Source: Vibrio pomeroyi (GTDB lineage Bacteria; Pseudomonadota; Gammaproteobacteria; Enterobacterales; Vibrionaceae). Taken from it: 64,000 nucleotides of DNA. Made by a program: the position numbers and the translations under genes. This document shows, one piece after another, positions 1 through 9,770 of the stretch (within the stretch, counting starts at the first letter, position 1; each line of letters opens with the position of its first letter). The notes beneath the pieces were generated by a model. It did no database searches and was not told the origin of the DNA. It worked only from the letters and a program-made list of their open reading frames with translations. The stretch covers positions 2,852,001 through 2,916,000 of the forward strand of contig NZ_AP025506.1 in assembly GCF_024347595.1 (NCBI RefSeq), written 5' to 3'.

Positions 1-1359
1 CAAGGTAAATACAACCTTGCCTTAGTACACTTTTTCAATGTTCTGGATCACGAGAGTACCGACCGAGACATCTACCAAGTCATTGATATTCGTCTAAGTT
101 TATCGGCAACCTACTTACGTCTTTATAACTACCCTCTTGCAGAGCAGTACCTAACCCGTGCCCTTGAACTGCTGGAGTACACCGACATTCCGAAACTGGA
201 AGGTCGCGCTGCACTGCTATCGGCAGGTTTGGCTTACCATCTGCAAGAGAGCGAAGATGTGATCAAGCATGCGACACGCGCACTTGAGATCTCGCGCCAG
301 GTCGAGAATATACGTTTGTCGCAACGTTCATATTACTTACTCTCTTTGGGTTATGAACAAGCAGGTCGTCCACAACAGGCGTTGGCTAACCTTAAGCAAT
401 ACAACAGTCTTGTCTCTTTAGAACAGCAAAAACTCAACCGTGTTGGTGAAGACGCATTCCGCCAACAGAAAGAGTTTGCCGAACAAACTCTGCACTATGC
501 AGGCCAAGCGCAAGAGCTAGAGAAATACAAACTGGAACATCGTAAGTTCCAGAAGATCTCGTTCGCCCTATTCTTGTTCAGTATTATCTTGTTCTTCTTT
601 GTGCTGCGTCGCGGCTACATCATTCAAACCTTAGCCAAAGAAGTGGACTCATTGCGCACGGATCTGTTTACGCACTCACGTTCAAAACTTCCGAACCTAA
701 GAATGCTCAATGCGAAGCTTTCAAATTCATTAGAGCAAACCAGCCAAACCTTTGAACAGTGGCAGATGGGCGAATTGATTCATGAGCCACTCAACGACCG
801 TTTACGCTTCGTGATGATTGATTTGCCCTTCCTTCGCAACATGTACACGCAAAATGGTTATAAAGCGGGTCTCGAGCTCGAAGACGCTTTCGGCGAGTTC
901 TTAAAATCAAAGCTGGAAGGCCCTGCTCGTGTTTACCACTTCTCGGACGCCAACCTGCTTTATATCGAACCTAACTCAGACCGTGATTTATCACCTGAGG
1001 CGATGTTCAAAAAGATTCAATCTTGGGTGAATAACTTCGAACCCGAACGCAACATCAACCGAACCGTTCGCATGGGCATCGCGGATTACCCGTTCTTGCC
1101 ACGCGCTTACACCGCGATTAACGATCAAGAGCTGCTCGACGTGTTATTGATGTCAACCAACCTAGCGCGTGAGATAAGTCTCAAAGAGCGCAGCAGCCAG
1201 TGGGTATACCTCAAAGCTATCGACAATGCACCAGCGGCAAGCCTTGCAACCGGTAACATAAGAGAAGCGTGTAAACATGCGATTAATCAAGGGTTAATAA
1301 AAATACAATCGTCGTACCAGAATGAGGACAACATCAAAAAAATGCTAAAAGATGACTGA
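1..1359 (+). CDS. TPR-containing membrane protein with degenerate GGDEF-like domain (5' truncated)
   Basis: The reading frame is open from base 1, so the N-terminus lies outside the window. The visible part has helical TPR-like repeats (for example LEISRQVENIRLSQRSYYLL), then a coiled stretch, one hydrophobic membrane segment ending in LRR, and a C-terminal domain laid out like GGDEF. Where the catalytic GG(D/E)EF loop should be, it reads YHFSDANLLYIEP. The cyclase site is therefore absent, and any role is probably sensory or scaffolding rather than c-di-GMP synthesis. A true diguanylate cyclase follows 118 bp downstream on the same strand. The domain assignment is inference from fold-like spacing. 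Confidence 0.7.
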   Translation, partial: QGKYNLALVHFFNVLDHESTDRDIYQVIDIRLSLSATYLRLYNYPLAEQYLTRALELLEYTDIPKLEGRAALLSAGLAYHLQESEDVIKHATRALEISRQVENIRLSQRSYYLLSLGYEQAGRPQQALANLKQYNSLVSLEQQKLNRVGEDAFRQQKEFAEQTLHYAGQAQELEKYKLEHRKFQKISFALFLFSIILFFFVLRRGYIIQTLAKEVDSLRTDLFTHSRSKLPNLRMLNAKLSNSLEQTSQTFEQWQMGELIHEPLNDRLRFVMIDLPFLRNMYTQNGYKAGLELEDAFGEFLKSKLEGPARVYHFSDANLLYIEPNSDRDLSPEAMFKKIQSWVNNFEPERNINRTVRMGIADYPFLPRAYTAINDQELLDVLLMSTNLAREISLKERSSQWVYLKAIDNAPAASLATGNIREACKHAINQGLIKIQSSYQNEDNIKKMLKDD

Positions 1360-1477
1360 TTTGCGAGCGGTTAAGACTTGCAAGTCGTGACCTTATTTTT
1401 AGTTTTGTTATTATCGATGTAACGGAATTTCATCAAAATGATCGAGATCGGTCTACGCGGCGCTAATTAATACATCT

Positions 1478-3043
1478 ATGGGCATTCTTGAAAAAGACAT
1501 TCAGGCGCAACTCCACCAGCTGAAATCTCAGTTGGAGCAGGTCCGTTTGACGCAAAGAGACACCTCGTTCAAATTTATTCGAGAACAGAAAGTTCTAAAA
1601 CGTATCGTCACATCTTTAAGTGATGCATGTGTTGGCAGTAACAGCCATTTAGATGAAAACCTCATTGCCCTTAGGGAAGAGCTAGAAAAGCAAAAAGACA
1701 TTAGCTCAATGATCCCAAAGCTGGCAGTATTAGAAAGGATGCTTAAGCAGAAAACGTTGGCTATGGATAAACAGAACGGATATCTGGACGATAGCATTAA
1801 GCACAGTGGGGAAACGCTGCAACGCATCACTGGTTTACCAGCGCAGTTGAAACGCGACCTACGAAACTTACTTAGCTTCTCCGAATGCAATGGCAGTCAG
1901 AAAGTCGACCATGCCATGAAACTTCTCGGTATTTATGAGCGTGCCATAAAGATTATGGCGAACAACTCACGCACCCATTTTGCCGACGCTGCACAATCTC
2001 CAGAGCAAGAACTCCTTTCCGACCTATCAAACGAATTACAACATCTGATCACTGAACTCGACTTCGAGGGTGAATCGGGTGATCTGCTTACCGATATTCG
2101 AGCAAAGCTACTACTTGGTGTTTCCACACAAAACCTACTTGAGCTGACGCTTCAAATTCTCAAGCTGGTCATTGAAGGCACCAATCTAGAGCGCAAAAAG
2201 TCTGAACAGTTTATTGATCAGCTTAACTCTTCACTTGCGTCTAGCATCAAAACCGCAGACCAAAATGCCGACCAGAGCCAAAGCTACTTTGAGCATCGAC
2301 AAGGTCTGAATTCAGAATTGAATGAATTGGTTTCTAAGAGCCAAAGCTCAGTGGATAAAGCTACAGACATCGATAATTTAAAGATGTCGATTAATCCGCT
2401 GCTCAGTGAAATAGCCTCGCTTTCAGAAAGACTGAATCACGCGGAGCAGAAAGAACAAGCTCTGATAGAGAGAATGAGTTACGGAAAAACTCAGTTAGAC
2501 TCGCTCTATGAAGTCACCCAAGATTACCGTAAGCGCTTGGAAGATCAGGCGCAGCGTATGCTGCTTGACCCTCTAACGAAGGTGTACAACCGCACTGCTT
2601 TTACCGATCGTTTAGAACTTGAATACCGCCGCTGGATTCGCGCTCAACACTCACTGCGTGTGGTACTGCTAGACATCGATAACTTCAAAGCCATTAATGA
2701 TAGCTTTGGTTATACCGCAGGCGACAAGGCACTCAAGATCATCGCGAGAACCATCACCAAAGAAACCGGCACCACCGATACTGTGGCTCGCTTTTCTGGT
2801 GAGGAGTTTATCTTGTTGCTACCCGAACAAACCGATGAATATTGCCATCAGGTGATTCAAAACATCCAGACTCAAGTTAGCCGCTTACCGTTTAAGTTCC
2901 GTGACCAACAAATCACGATTACCTTATGTGCTGCGAGTACTCAATTTAAAGAATCAGATACACCTGAAGAAGTGCTAGAGCGACTCAATAAGACGCTAAA
3001 TAAAGCAAAACAGCGCGGTACTAACCAGCTGGTTTGGAACTAG
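1478..3043 (+). CDS. Diguanylate cyclase (GGDEF domain) with long N-terminal coiled-coil region
   Basis: A 521-residue protein. Residues 1 to about 350 are charged and strongly helical, with coiled-coil character and no obvious membrane segment, so it is probably cytoplasmic. Residues from about 360 form a GGDEF domain: DPLTKVYNRTAF at the entry, DIDNFKAINDSFGY for the metal and GTP site, and the signature loop SGEEF at residues 440-444. SGEEF keeps the catalytic acidic pair, so c-di-GMP synthesis from two GTP is likely. I see no RxxD inhibitory site just before the loop. No strong Shine-Dalgarno precedes the ATG, so the exact start is less certain. The partner regulating the N-terminal region is unknown. 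Confidence 0.88.
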   Translation: MGILEKDIQAQLHQLKSQLEQVRLTQRDTSFKFIREQKVLKRIVTSLSDACVGSNSHLDENLIALREELEKQKDISSMIPKLAVLERMLKQKTLAMDKQNGYLDDSIKHSGETLQRITGLPAQLKRDLRNLLSFSECNGSQKVDHAMKLLGIYERAIKIMANNSRTHFADAAQSPEQELLSDLSNELQHLITELDFEGESGDLLTDIRAKLLLGVSTQNLLELTLQILKLVIEGTNLERKKSEQFIDQLNSSLASSIKTADQNADQSQSYFEHRQGLNSELNELVSKSQSSVDKATDIDNLKMSINPLLSEIASLSERLNHAEQKEQALIERMSYGKTQLDSLYEVTQDYRKRLEDQAQRMLLDPLTKVYNRTAFTDRLELEYRRWIRAQHSLRVVLLDIDNFKAINDSFGYTAGDKALKIIARTITKETGTTDTVARFSGEEFILLLPEQTDEYCHQVIQNIQTQVSRLPFKFRDQQITITLCAASTQFKESDTPEEVLERLNKTLNKAKQRGTNQLVWN

Positions 3044-3374
3044 ACCTTTCCTAGATTTAATTTATTTCATTTTTTCAAATACTTATCACATACCATTTCC
3101 TTCAATGTTTGCTAAGCTAATGATTAACATTCGCTTAACAAGCATTCTTGGCAAGCAATGCTGTAAAGTCGCTCTTAAACCTATGTATAGTCGCTCTTAA
3201 GCCGATACATATGAGCTATTAAGCAAGTTTACAAAAGCCATTAAGCAACGCTGTCGTATCCGTTTCGTCTGGTTAACTCTCTCACCCTTAACCAAACACT
3301 TTCAACGTTTGCTTCTCACTCTCGAGCCAGAGGGTCACTTCAACGTCCCCTGCTCTTTTCAACAAGGAGGCACT
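3044..3374. other. Intergenic region upstream of ppnN with a 12-bp direct repeat
   Basis: A 331-bp gap between the cyclase gene and ppnN. It holds two copies of agtcgctcttaa at 3167-3178 and 3189-3200, 22 bp apart (about two helical turns), which could be a protein-binding direct repeat. No clear terminator follows the cyclase gene. The rest looks like promoter and leader sequence. Confidence 0.5.
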
Positions 3375-4739
3375 ATGATCACTCATATCAGCCCTGCCGG
3401 TAGCATGGATTTACTCTCTCAACTTGAGGTTGAGCGTCTTAAAAAAACCGCATCTAGTGATCTGTACCAACTGTATCGTAACTGTACGTTAGCGGTACTC
3501 AACTCAGGTAGCCACACCGACAACTCTAAAGAGTTGCTCGACAAGTATCTGTCGTTCGATGTCGAAGTCGTTCGCCGTGAGCGTGGTATCAAGCTCGAAC
3601 TGAGCAACCCACCTGAGCATGCTTTTGTTGATGGTGAAATCATCAAGGGCATCCAAGAACACCTATTTTCAGTGCTGCGTGACATTGTTTACGTCAACAT
3701 GCACTTAGCCGATAACCAAAGGCTCAACCTCACCAACGCCACTCACATCACCAATCTTGTGTTTGGTATTTTGAGAAACGCAGGTGCGCTAACTCCGGGC
3801 ATCGAGCCAAACCTCATCGTTTGTTGGGGTGGTCACTCTATTAATGCCAGCGAATACCAATACACGCGCGAAGTGGGTAATGAACTTGGCCTGCGTGAAC
3901 TAAACATCTGTACTGGTTGTGGGCCGGGCGCGATGGAGGGTCCAATGAAAGGGGCTGCGATTGGTCACGCAAAACAGCGTTACACCGATCATCGTTATCT
4001 AGGGCTTACTGAGCCTTCGATCATTGCGGCTGAGCCACCAAACCCAATAGTGAACGAGCTGGTGATCATGCCAGACATCGAGAAACGTCTCGAAGCCTTC
4101 GTTCGTATGGCGCATGGCATCATCATTTTCCCAGGCGGCCCAGGTACTGCCGAAGAGCTGTTGTATATATTAGGGATCATGATGCACCCGAATAACGCTG
4201 AACAGCCAATGCCGATTGTGTTAACGGGCTCAAAAGAGAGCGAAGCTTACTTCCGTTCGATTGATAAGTTCATTGGTGAGACCTTAGGTCCTGATGCACA
4301 AAAACACTATGAGATCGTTATTGATGACCCAGCACGTGCTGCAAAAATTATGAAACAAGCGATGCCAAATGTGCGCTCTCACCGTAAAGAAACCGGTGAT
4401 GCGTACAGCTACAACTGGTCACTGCATATTGAACCAGAGTTCCAACTGCCGTTCGACCCGACTCATGAGTCAATGGCGGCGCTGGATCTTCATATGGACC
4501 AAAAAACAGAGAGCCTAGCAGCGAATTTACGTAAAGCGTTCTCTGGCATAGTGGCAGGTAACGTCAAAGCTGAAGGTATTCTAGAAATAGAAAAACATGG
4601 CCCATTCATTATTGATGGTGACAAAGAGCTGATGACCAAAATGGACCAACTGCTGAATGACTTTGTTGAACAACATCGAATGAAGCTGCCGGGCGGTACG
4701 GACTACGTGCCTTGTTATAAAATAGCACCGAGCGATTAA
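3375..4739 (+). CDS. ppnN: Pyrimidine/purine nucleotide 5'-monophosphate nucleosidase PpnN (YgdH)
   Basis: A LOG/lysine-decarboxylase-like fold enzyme that cleaves nucleoside 5'-monophosphates to base and ribose 5-phosphate. In E. coli it is (p)ppGpp-responsive and aids nucleotide salvage. The start at 3375 is chosen because aaggagg sits just upstream and gives 454 residues, the E. coli length; an in-frame codon at 3309 has no such support. The core motif GGPGTAEE (about residue 256) is the LOG-family nucleotide/phosphate motif, preceded by [16 protein letters not shown]. The gene ends in a strong hairpin at 4853-4876. The xni neighbour is also its neighbour in E. coli (ygdH-ygdG). Confidence 0.96.
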   Translation: MITHISPAGSMDLLSQLEVERLKKTASSDLYQLYRNCTLAVLNSGSHTDNSKELLDKYLSFDVEVVRRERGIKLELSNPPEHAFVDGEIIKGIQEHLFSVLRDIVYVNMHLADNQRLNLTNATHITNLVFGILRNAGALTPGIEPNLIVCWGGHSINASEYQYTREVGNELGLRELNICTGCGPGAMEGPMKGAAIGHAKQRYTDHRYLGLTEPSIIAAEPPNPIVNELVIMPDIEKRLEAFVRMAHGIIIFPGGPGTAEELLYILGIMMHPNNAEQPMPIVLTGSKESEAYFRSIDKFIGETLGPDAQKHYEIVIDDPARAAKIMKQAMPNVRSHRKETGDAYSYNWSLHIEPEFQLPFDPTHESMAALDLHMDQKTESLAANLRKAFSGIVAGNVKAEGILEIEKHGPFIIDGDKELMTKMDQLLNDFVEQHRMKLPGGTDYVPCYKIAPSD

Positions 4740-4852
4740 TTACACTCATTCACTGCAACCAAGTAACAGATAACCAATTGCCAGGCATAACGTTAATCAG
4801 GTTATGACGTTTACGTCGCTAACGTTTCAACTCACCAAGTGATACGTTACTA

Positions 4853-4876
4853 TAAGGGGCTAGCAGCCCCTTTTTT
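4853..4876 (+). terminator. Rho-independent terminator of ppnN
   Basis: The stem aggggct / agcccct with a short loop is followed by six T residues. It lies 113 bp after the ppnN stop and before xni, suggesting xni has its own promoter or depends on partial read-through. Confidence 0.8.
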
Positions 4877-4898
4877 ATTGCCTATTTAGTGGAAACTT

Positions 4899-5672
4899 AT
4901 GTCTATCCATCTTGTTATCATCGATGCCTTAAACCTCATCCGACGCGTGCACTCTGTTCAGCCAGATCCAACCGATATAGCAAGAACCATCACCACGACC
5001 ACTCGTACGCTCAATAAAATTCTTTCTGAGTCTAAGCCAACTCACATCATCGCGGTTTTTGATCATCACTTACAAGACCGAGGCTGGCGTGCCGAAGTAC
5101 TGCCTGCTTATAAACAAAACCGTAAACCGATGCCAGAACCACTGATGAAGGGCCTTGATGCGATCCAACAAGCTTGGTGGGAGTTAGGTATTGATTCACT
5201 ATTGTCGGATGGCGATGAAGCGGATGATCTAGTGGCAACATTGGCAAAGAAAGTGGCTGACCACGGAGAAACCGTCACCATCATTTCGACAGATAAGGGC
5301 TACTGCCAACTGCTATCACCTACCCTGCAGATCCGTGATTACTTCCAACATCGCTGGTTGGATAAACCCTTTATCGAAGCGGAGTTTGGGGTAAAGCCTG
5401 AGCAGCTTGCTGATTACTGGGGCTTAACCGGTGTCAGCTCTAGCCAAGTACCGGGAATCCCAGGTGTCGGCCCTAAAGCGGCAAAAGAGATATTAACCAC
5501 CTACCCAGATATTGAAACCGCCTATCAAGCAGAAGACCTGCCGAAGAAATATCGCAAGAAATTCGATGAACACATCGAATCAGCTCGTTTATGTAAGCTG
5601 GTTTCGGCTTTGAAAACAGACATCGATTTAGGTTTTAACCTGCAAGATATTCGCTACGAAGCGAACGCTTAG
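4899..5672 (+). CDS. xni: Flap endonuclease Xni (ExoIX, YgdG)
   Basis: A 257-residue structure-specific 5' nuclease homologous to the 5'-nuclease domain of DNA polymerase I (E. coli Xni is 251). The acidic metal-binding residues are visible: IDALNL at the N-terminus, FDHH, then SDGDEADDLVAT and STDKGYCQL. The helix-hairpin-helix GIPGVGPKAAKEIL near residue 190 binds the DNA backbone. It acts on flap structures in the cytoplasm during replication or repair. The gene follows ppnN as in E. coli and ends before a terminator shared with the convergent receptor gene. Confidence 0.95.
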   Translation: MSIHLVIIDALNLIRRVHSVQPDPTDIARTITTTTRTLNKILSESKPTHIIAVFDHHLQDRGWRAEVLPAYKQNRKPMPEPLMKGLDAIQQAWWELGIDSLLSDGDEADDLVATLAKKVADHGETVTIISTDKGYCQLLSPTLQIRDYFQHRWLDKPFIEAEFGVKPEQLADYWGLTGVSSSQVPGIPGVGPKAAKEILTTYPDIETAYQAEDLPKKYRKKFDEHIESARLCKLVSALKTDIDLGFNLQDIRYEANA

Positions 5673-5731
5673 ATCTCATATACAAAGCCTCTATTATAAC
5701 GAACGTCTGTTATACAGAGCTTCAGATACAG

Positions 5732-5761
5732 AAAAGCCTTAGTCGACACTAAGGCTTTTTG
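5732..5761. terminator. Bidirectional terminator between xni and TonB receptor gene
   Basis: A perfect stem aaaagccttagt / actaaggctttt with a tetraloop-sized centre. The A-rich left side and T-rich right side serve both converging genes. Confidence 0.85.
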
Positions 5762-5800
5762 TTATTTACGGCGACCGCCTAAGCGGACTCAATCGGATGA

Positions 5801-7831
5801 TTAGAAGTTATAAGCGATAGAAGCTTTGAAGTTACGACCGGCTTCGTAGCTGGTGTACTTGTCTGAGCCCCAAGAGATACCAAAGCCAGTGTGCTCTGCG
5901 TATTTCTTATCAAGTAGGTTATCGATACCGATGTTCATCTCTAGGTCTTTAGCAAACGTAGGCGTGTAAGCCGCCCAAATGTTGTGTGTTGCAAAACCAG
6001 CACGCTTCACTTGTTCACCGTCTTCGTCCATGTAGTCATTACCTGGAACGAAGCGAGAATCCCAACCAAACACAAACTCGCTGTTTAGGCTGTAGTTGAA
6101 GCCCGCTTTGAAGTTGTGAATGCCTGTTTTGCTCATATGGCTGGTCTTGCCATTTTCTAGATCTTTCTGGTCACCGTCTGAGTATGAGTGGTTCGCGTAT
6201 ACACTTAGAGAATCTAGCTCATAGCTCAATACTGTTTCCACACCCCACACTTCAACATCATACTGGTTTGCCAGTGTTGAGTTGTTCTTGGTTGGGTGCA
6301 TTTGGTTATCAAGGTTGTAGGTGTAAGCCGTGAAACCTAGGATTGCGTAGTCAGCAGCAAGCAGACGCGTCAGCTCGTAATCAAAACCCGCTTCGTAGTT
6401 GTTACCCGTCATCGCCTTAGTATCAGACTGGTTCACATCAGGTGCAGCTTTCATCGTTAATGCTTCTGGTAATGATGCACCTTTAAACAGACGACCATAG
6501 CCGACACGAAGTTTTAGGTTATCCGTGGTTTGGTATTCACCTTTGAATTTAGGAGACAACTGGTCGAAGTCGCCATCGTAAACACCACCAAGTTTATGAA
6601 CGTCGTAACGCAAGCCAGTAGTTAGGCGGAAATCACTGAACTCATACATGTCTTGTAGGTAAAGGCCGTAAGCCGTCACCGTACCACCATCCATGCCGTA
6701 CTTCTTAGTTTCACCTTGCTTAGAACCGCTTTGGTAAACACCGTCATCCGCATCAATCCACTGCTCTGCCTTATAACCATCAAGACCGTAAGTCAGCTCA
6801 TGCTCGCCAACCCAAGAGATATTACGGATGTCACCACCAATGGTCGTCACATTGTATTCGCGATCAGGAATAGCAATTGTGCCATCTTTAATCCAGTTAC
6901 CGTTCGCGTCTTTATCCCAAGCAGTATCAACAAGCGCATCACGCTCCATGTACTGGCGGTTGTAGTAGATATTGGTTTTCAGATGTACCAAGTCACTACC
7001 TGCATCGTATTCGTGCTGTAGAGTCACAGTATCGCGGTTGAGCGAGTGGTAGTTGTGTTCATCATCAGCATACAGCGCACCAGCCTTCTCACCAGACAGC
7101 TGGCGCTTACCGCCATCGTTGTATCGGTTGAAAGTCAGCTTGAATTCGTTGGCATCATTGGGAATGAAAACAACCTTAGCTAAGCCAGACTTAAGCTCGC
7201 CCTGCTTAGACGTTACCGCTTCCTGATCTGGGATATGTAGGTCGCCATCTTCTGAGTAGTTTGCAATACCCATGAACTGCAGCTTGTCGTTCACTTTTGC
7301 GTACACAGCAACATTGGTTGCGAAACGCTCGTAAGCCGTTTGGTAGCTAGTTTTAACTCGAGCACCAATGCTTTCACCTGGCTTAAGAAGGTCGCTTGGA
7401 TCTTTAGTCTCATAGCTAAACGAGCCATTGATCGCACCTGAACCCGATAGCGCAGAGTTACCGCCGAGTTCAATTTCAGCACGCTTAAGCATCGCTGGGT
7501 CAATCGCCTGATCACCTGAGTGGTGGAACAGCTGACCTTCTTGACGAGCACCATCAATGGTCACTACGGCAAATTTGTCTTCCATACCACGTACATACAC
7601 TTTACGAGAGTAACGCGCGTTTCCGTCTACCGTCACACTTGGCATGGTGTTCAGGACATCTTTGATGTCCGATGCTTGTTTCTTTTCAAGCGTGTCAGAG
7701 TTGATTTCAGTCTGAACAAGTTGGTCAAGGGCAGAACCGATAACAACAACGGTTTCTTGTTCGTCAGCAGCAAGCGCTGTAAATGAAGTTAAGGCGACCG
7801 TAACAGCCACTGATAATGCTTTAAGTTTCAT
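5801..7831 (-). CDS. TonB-dependent outer-membrane receptor, iron/heme type
   Basis: A 676-residue precursor. Residues 1-21 form a signal peptide ending ALA. Then come a TonB-box-like stretch (ETVVVIG), a plug domain (about residues 40-150, with RKVYVRGMEDKFAVVTIDG and a glycine-rich GGNSALSGSGAINGS segment), and a 22-strand-type barrel ending in the aromatic terminus YNF. The motif FKGASLPE sits where heme receptors have FRAP-type sequences, so heme or a ferric siderophore is the likely substrate. The ligand cannot be fixed from sequence. A perfect Fur-type palindrome lies 58 bp upstream, supporting iron repression. Confidence 0.88.
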   Translation of the reverse strand: MKLKALSVAVTVALTSFTALAADEQETVVVIGSALDQLVQTEINSDTLEKKQASDIKDVLNTMPSVTVDGNARYSRKVYVRGMEDKFAVVTIDGARQEGQLFHHSGDQAIDPAMLKRAEIELGGNSALSGSGAINGSFSYETKDPSDLLKPGESIGARVKTSYQTAYERFATNVAVYAKVNDKLQFMGIANYSEDGDLHIPDQEAVTSKQGELKSGLAKVVFIPNDANEFKLTFNRYNDGGKRQLSGEKAGALYADDEHNYHSLNRDTVTLQHEYDAGSDLVHLKTNIYYNRQYMERDALVDTAWDKDANGNWIKDGTIAIPDREYNVTTIGGDIRNISWVGEHELTYGLDGYKAEQWIDADDGVYQSGSKQGETKKYGMDGGTVTAYGLYLQDMYEFSDFRLTTGLRYDVHKLGGVYDGDFDQLSPKFKGEYQTTDNLKLRVGYGRLFKGASLPEALTMKAAPDVNQSDTKAMTGNNYEAGFDYELTRLLAADYAILGFTAYTYNLDNQMHPTKNNSTLANQYDVEVWGVETVLSYELDSLSVYANHSYSDGDQKDLENGKTSHMSKTGIHNFKAGFNYSLNSEFVFGWDSRFVPGNDYMDEDGEQVKRAGFATHNIWAAYTPTFAKDLEMNIGIDNLLDKKYAEHTGFGISWGSDKYTSYEAGRNFKASIAYNF

Positions 7832-7888
7832 ATTCTGTTTTTATATTTTATAGATTCGAGTGAGGAGGCGTGAATATTACACAGTTTG

Positions 7889-7907
7889 AATGATAATTCT
7901 TATCATT
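7889..7907 (-). promoter_or_regulatory. Fur box upstream of TonB receptor
   Basis: aatgataattcttatcatt is a 19-bp palindrome (8-bp arms around ttc) matching the Fur consensus closely. It sits 58 bp before the receptor start codon, the usual place for overlap with the promoter. It could also influence a plus-strand transcript starting to its right. Confidence 0.88.
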
Positions 7908-7944
7908 TACATTCTTTACTTACGTTCCCTTACTTTTAATAAAA

Positions 7945-8071
7945 CAGAATTCGATTAGGATGTTCTGGCTGTAAAACTTACTTCGTTTTGCTGCTGAATC
8001 TTTGAATAAACCCTTCTTCGTATCACCCCTGAATTAGGTAGCCGTATGTCTCGATCACTTACGGCTTTTTT
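7945..8071 (+). ncRNA. Candidate Fur-adjacent small RNA ending in a terminator
   Basis: The 452-bp gap 7832-8283 holds no convincing ORF. At 8041-8071 there is a plus-strand terminator (gccgta / tacggc stem, then six T) with no plus-strand gene to serve. Weak promoter-like boxes (tttact near 7915, taataa near 7937) stand just right of the Fur box, so a roughly 125-nt transcript is possible. I recognise no known sRNA family in it; the RyhB core is not visible. This is inference from an orphan terminator. Confidence 0.35.
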
Positions 8072-8221
8072 CATATCAAATCACCGCTGATATAGGATAT
8101 TTAACGATTTTCATGTCAGTTATGTTGATAAGCCATAACACCAATATTTGGCTCATTAATGCGACTTCTCACAACATGTAACGATGGATCTAACTGAGCG
8201 ATTGCCAAACTGCAGATACAA

Positions 8222-8246
8222 AAAATGCCCCTTAAAGGAGCATTTT
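8222..8246 (-). terminator. Terminator of rlmM
   Basis: On the minus strand, aaaatgctcc / ggggcatttt with a short loop is followed by further T residues. It lies 38 bp past the rlmM stop. Confidence 0.75.
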
Positions 8247-8283
8247 CTTTATCTCGATACTGAGACTGGCACTAATGCAAATA

Positions 8284-9375
8284 TTAATGCGGTGAGATGT
8301 TTGAAAGCGACTGGATATGAACCGTGATCTCTTCGCGATCGTGGTAAAGGTGCTTAGCTTGCATCTTGAACTTCACTTTATTCTCAATAAGGAACACTTT
8401 TAGGTTCTCGATATCCTGCAGTACTTCATCGTAACGGCCTTTCATCGGTAGTTTCAGGTTGAATAGTGCTTCTTGCGCCCAACCTTTGATGATCCACTCA
8501 CCCATAAGGTGTGCAACACGAGCTGGCTTCTCAACCATGTCACAGATAATCCAAGTTACGTTCTTACGGTCTGGTTCGAACTTAAAGCCATCCACCATGT
8601 GGTGCTTAATCTGACCCGTTTCCATTAGACTCTCTGCCATCATGCCGTTATCAACACAGTGAACAAACATCGAACGCTTAACCAGTTGGTAAGTCCAACC
8701 GCCTGGACACGCACCTAAATCAACACCCCACATACCCGGAGCCAAACGCTCATCCCACTCATCACGAGGGATGAATACGTGGAACGCTTCTTCTAGCTTC
8801 AACGTAGAACGGCTAGGCGCGTCTGATGGGAATTTCAGACGAGGAATACCCATGAAGAACTGCGAGTTGTTTGATGGGTAAGAGTAACCCACAAAGCAGT
8901 GACCCGGAGCGATGAAGCACAGGTGCAATACTGGCTTCTTAGCGTTGTCCTTAGCCGTCATCAAGCCTTTGCCACGCATTGCTTGACGCATTGGCACGGT
9001 AAATTTACGGCAGAACTTCAATAGCTCTTTTGCTTCGTTTGTATCTGGCGTTTCGATACGGATATCGCCACAACGTGGGAAGCCTTCTTTTTCAGAAAGC
9101 GCCTCAAGAATTGGAGAAATACGGTCATCGGTTGGCAGGTCTTTGATTTCAACCGCTACTGCTAGCATTTGACGAGCAAAGATCAGTGACTGGAAGTCGA
9201 TCTCTTTGATCAACTTATCTGCTTCACCTGCTTGGTAACATTCAAACAATACAAAGCCTGTATTGTTCTTTAGGCGAGGAAAACCAAACACTTCCAGTTG
9301 TGTTGCCTTGTCTTGAATTTCGCCAGCACATTCTTTTTCAAAACCAGAGCGACAATAAAGTAGTACGTGTTTCAC
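8284..9375 (-). CDS. rlmM: 23S rRNA 2'-O-ribose methyltransferase RlmM (YgdE)
   Basis: SAM-dependent enzyme that methylates the ribose of C2498 (E. coli numbering) of 23S rRNA. An N-terminal THUMP-type region ([16 protein letters not shown]) precedes a Rossmann methyltransferase domain with [16 protein letters not shown] as SAM motif, and [10 protein letters not shown] with a late [11 protein letters not shown] lysine completing the K-D-K-E set. The GTG start at 9375 gives 363 residues (E. coli 366) and overlaps the ygdD stop in GTGA, with aaagaggtaa upstream. The longer frame from 9471 has no family match at its front. It is translationally coupled to ygdD, with gcvA upstream as in E. coli. 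Confidence 0.96.
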   Translation of the reverse strand: MKHVLLYCRSGFEKECAGEIQDKATQLEVFGFPRLKNNTGFVLFECYQAGEADKLIKEIDFQSLIFARQMLAVAVEIKDLPTDDRISPILEALSEKEGFPRCGDIRIETPDTNEAKELLKFCRKFTVPMRQAMRGKGLMTAKDNAKKPVLHLCFIAPGHCFVGYSYPSNNSQFFMGIPRLKFPSDAPSRSTLKLEEAFHVFIPRDEWDERLAPGMWGVDLGACPGGWTYQLVKRSMFVHCVDNGMMAESLMETGQIKHHMVDGFKFEPDRKNVTWIICDMVEKPARVAHLMGEWIIKGWAQEALFNLKLPMKGRYDEVLQDIENLKVFLIENKVKFKMQAKHLYHDREEITVHIQSLSNISPH

Positions 9376-9770
9376 TGAGTTACCTCTTTTATATTCAAAG
9401 CAGCGAAGGAGAAGACTCCCCAACCAATGATAAATAGTAGACCACCAAACGGTGTTATAGGGCCAAACCATTTTATTCCTGTCAGTGCTAGCCCATAAAG
9501 GCTGCCACTAAAACAAAGGATGCCGATGATAAAGCAAATTGCCGCAATGAAAAAATATTTTTGTGATTTAGCGCCAAGTTTCATCTGTAGCAGAGCGCCA
9601 CACGCCAATATCGCTAGAGTATGGATAAATTGGTACTGAACACCCGTCTCGAACACACCCAAAAGATACTCAGGCAAGATGGCTTTCAAACCGTGTGCAG
9701 CAAATGCCCCAAGCATCACTGCTATCGCACCAGAAATGCCTGCGAAAGTGAGTAAATACTTACTTTTCAT
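9372..9770 (-). CDS. ygdD: DUF423 inner-membrane protein YgdD
   Basis: A 132-residue protein with four hydrophobic segments and the DUF423 features GAFAAHGLK and [16 protein letters not shown] near the N-terminus. No function is established. E. coli YgdD is 131 residues and also lies between gcvA and rlmM. It overlaps the hydrolase gene upstream by about 11 bp and rlmM downstream by 4 bp, so the four genes look like one operon. Confidence 0.93.
   Translation of the reverse strand: MKSKYLLTFAGISGAIAVMLGAFAAHGLKAILPEYLLGVFETGVQYQFIHTLAILACGALLQMKLGAKSQKYFFIAAICFIIGILCFSGSLYGLALTGIKWFGPITPFGGLLFIIGWGVFSFAALNIKEVTQ

Noticed and set aside
8284..9471. Longer rlmM start at 9471
   Set aside because: The extra front residues overlap ygdD in another frame and have no RlmM similarity; the GTG at 9375 has a Shine-Dalgarno and coupled overlap.
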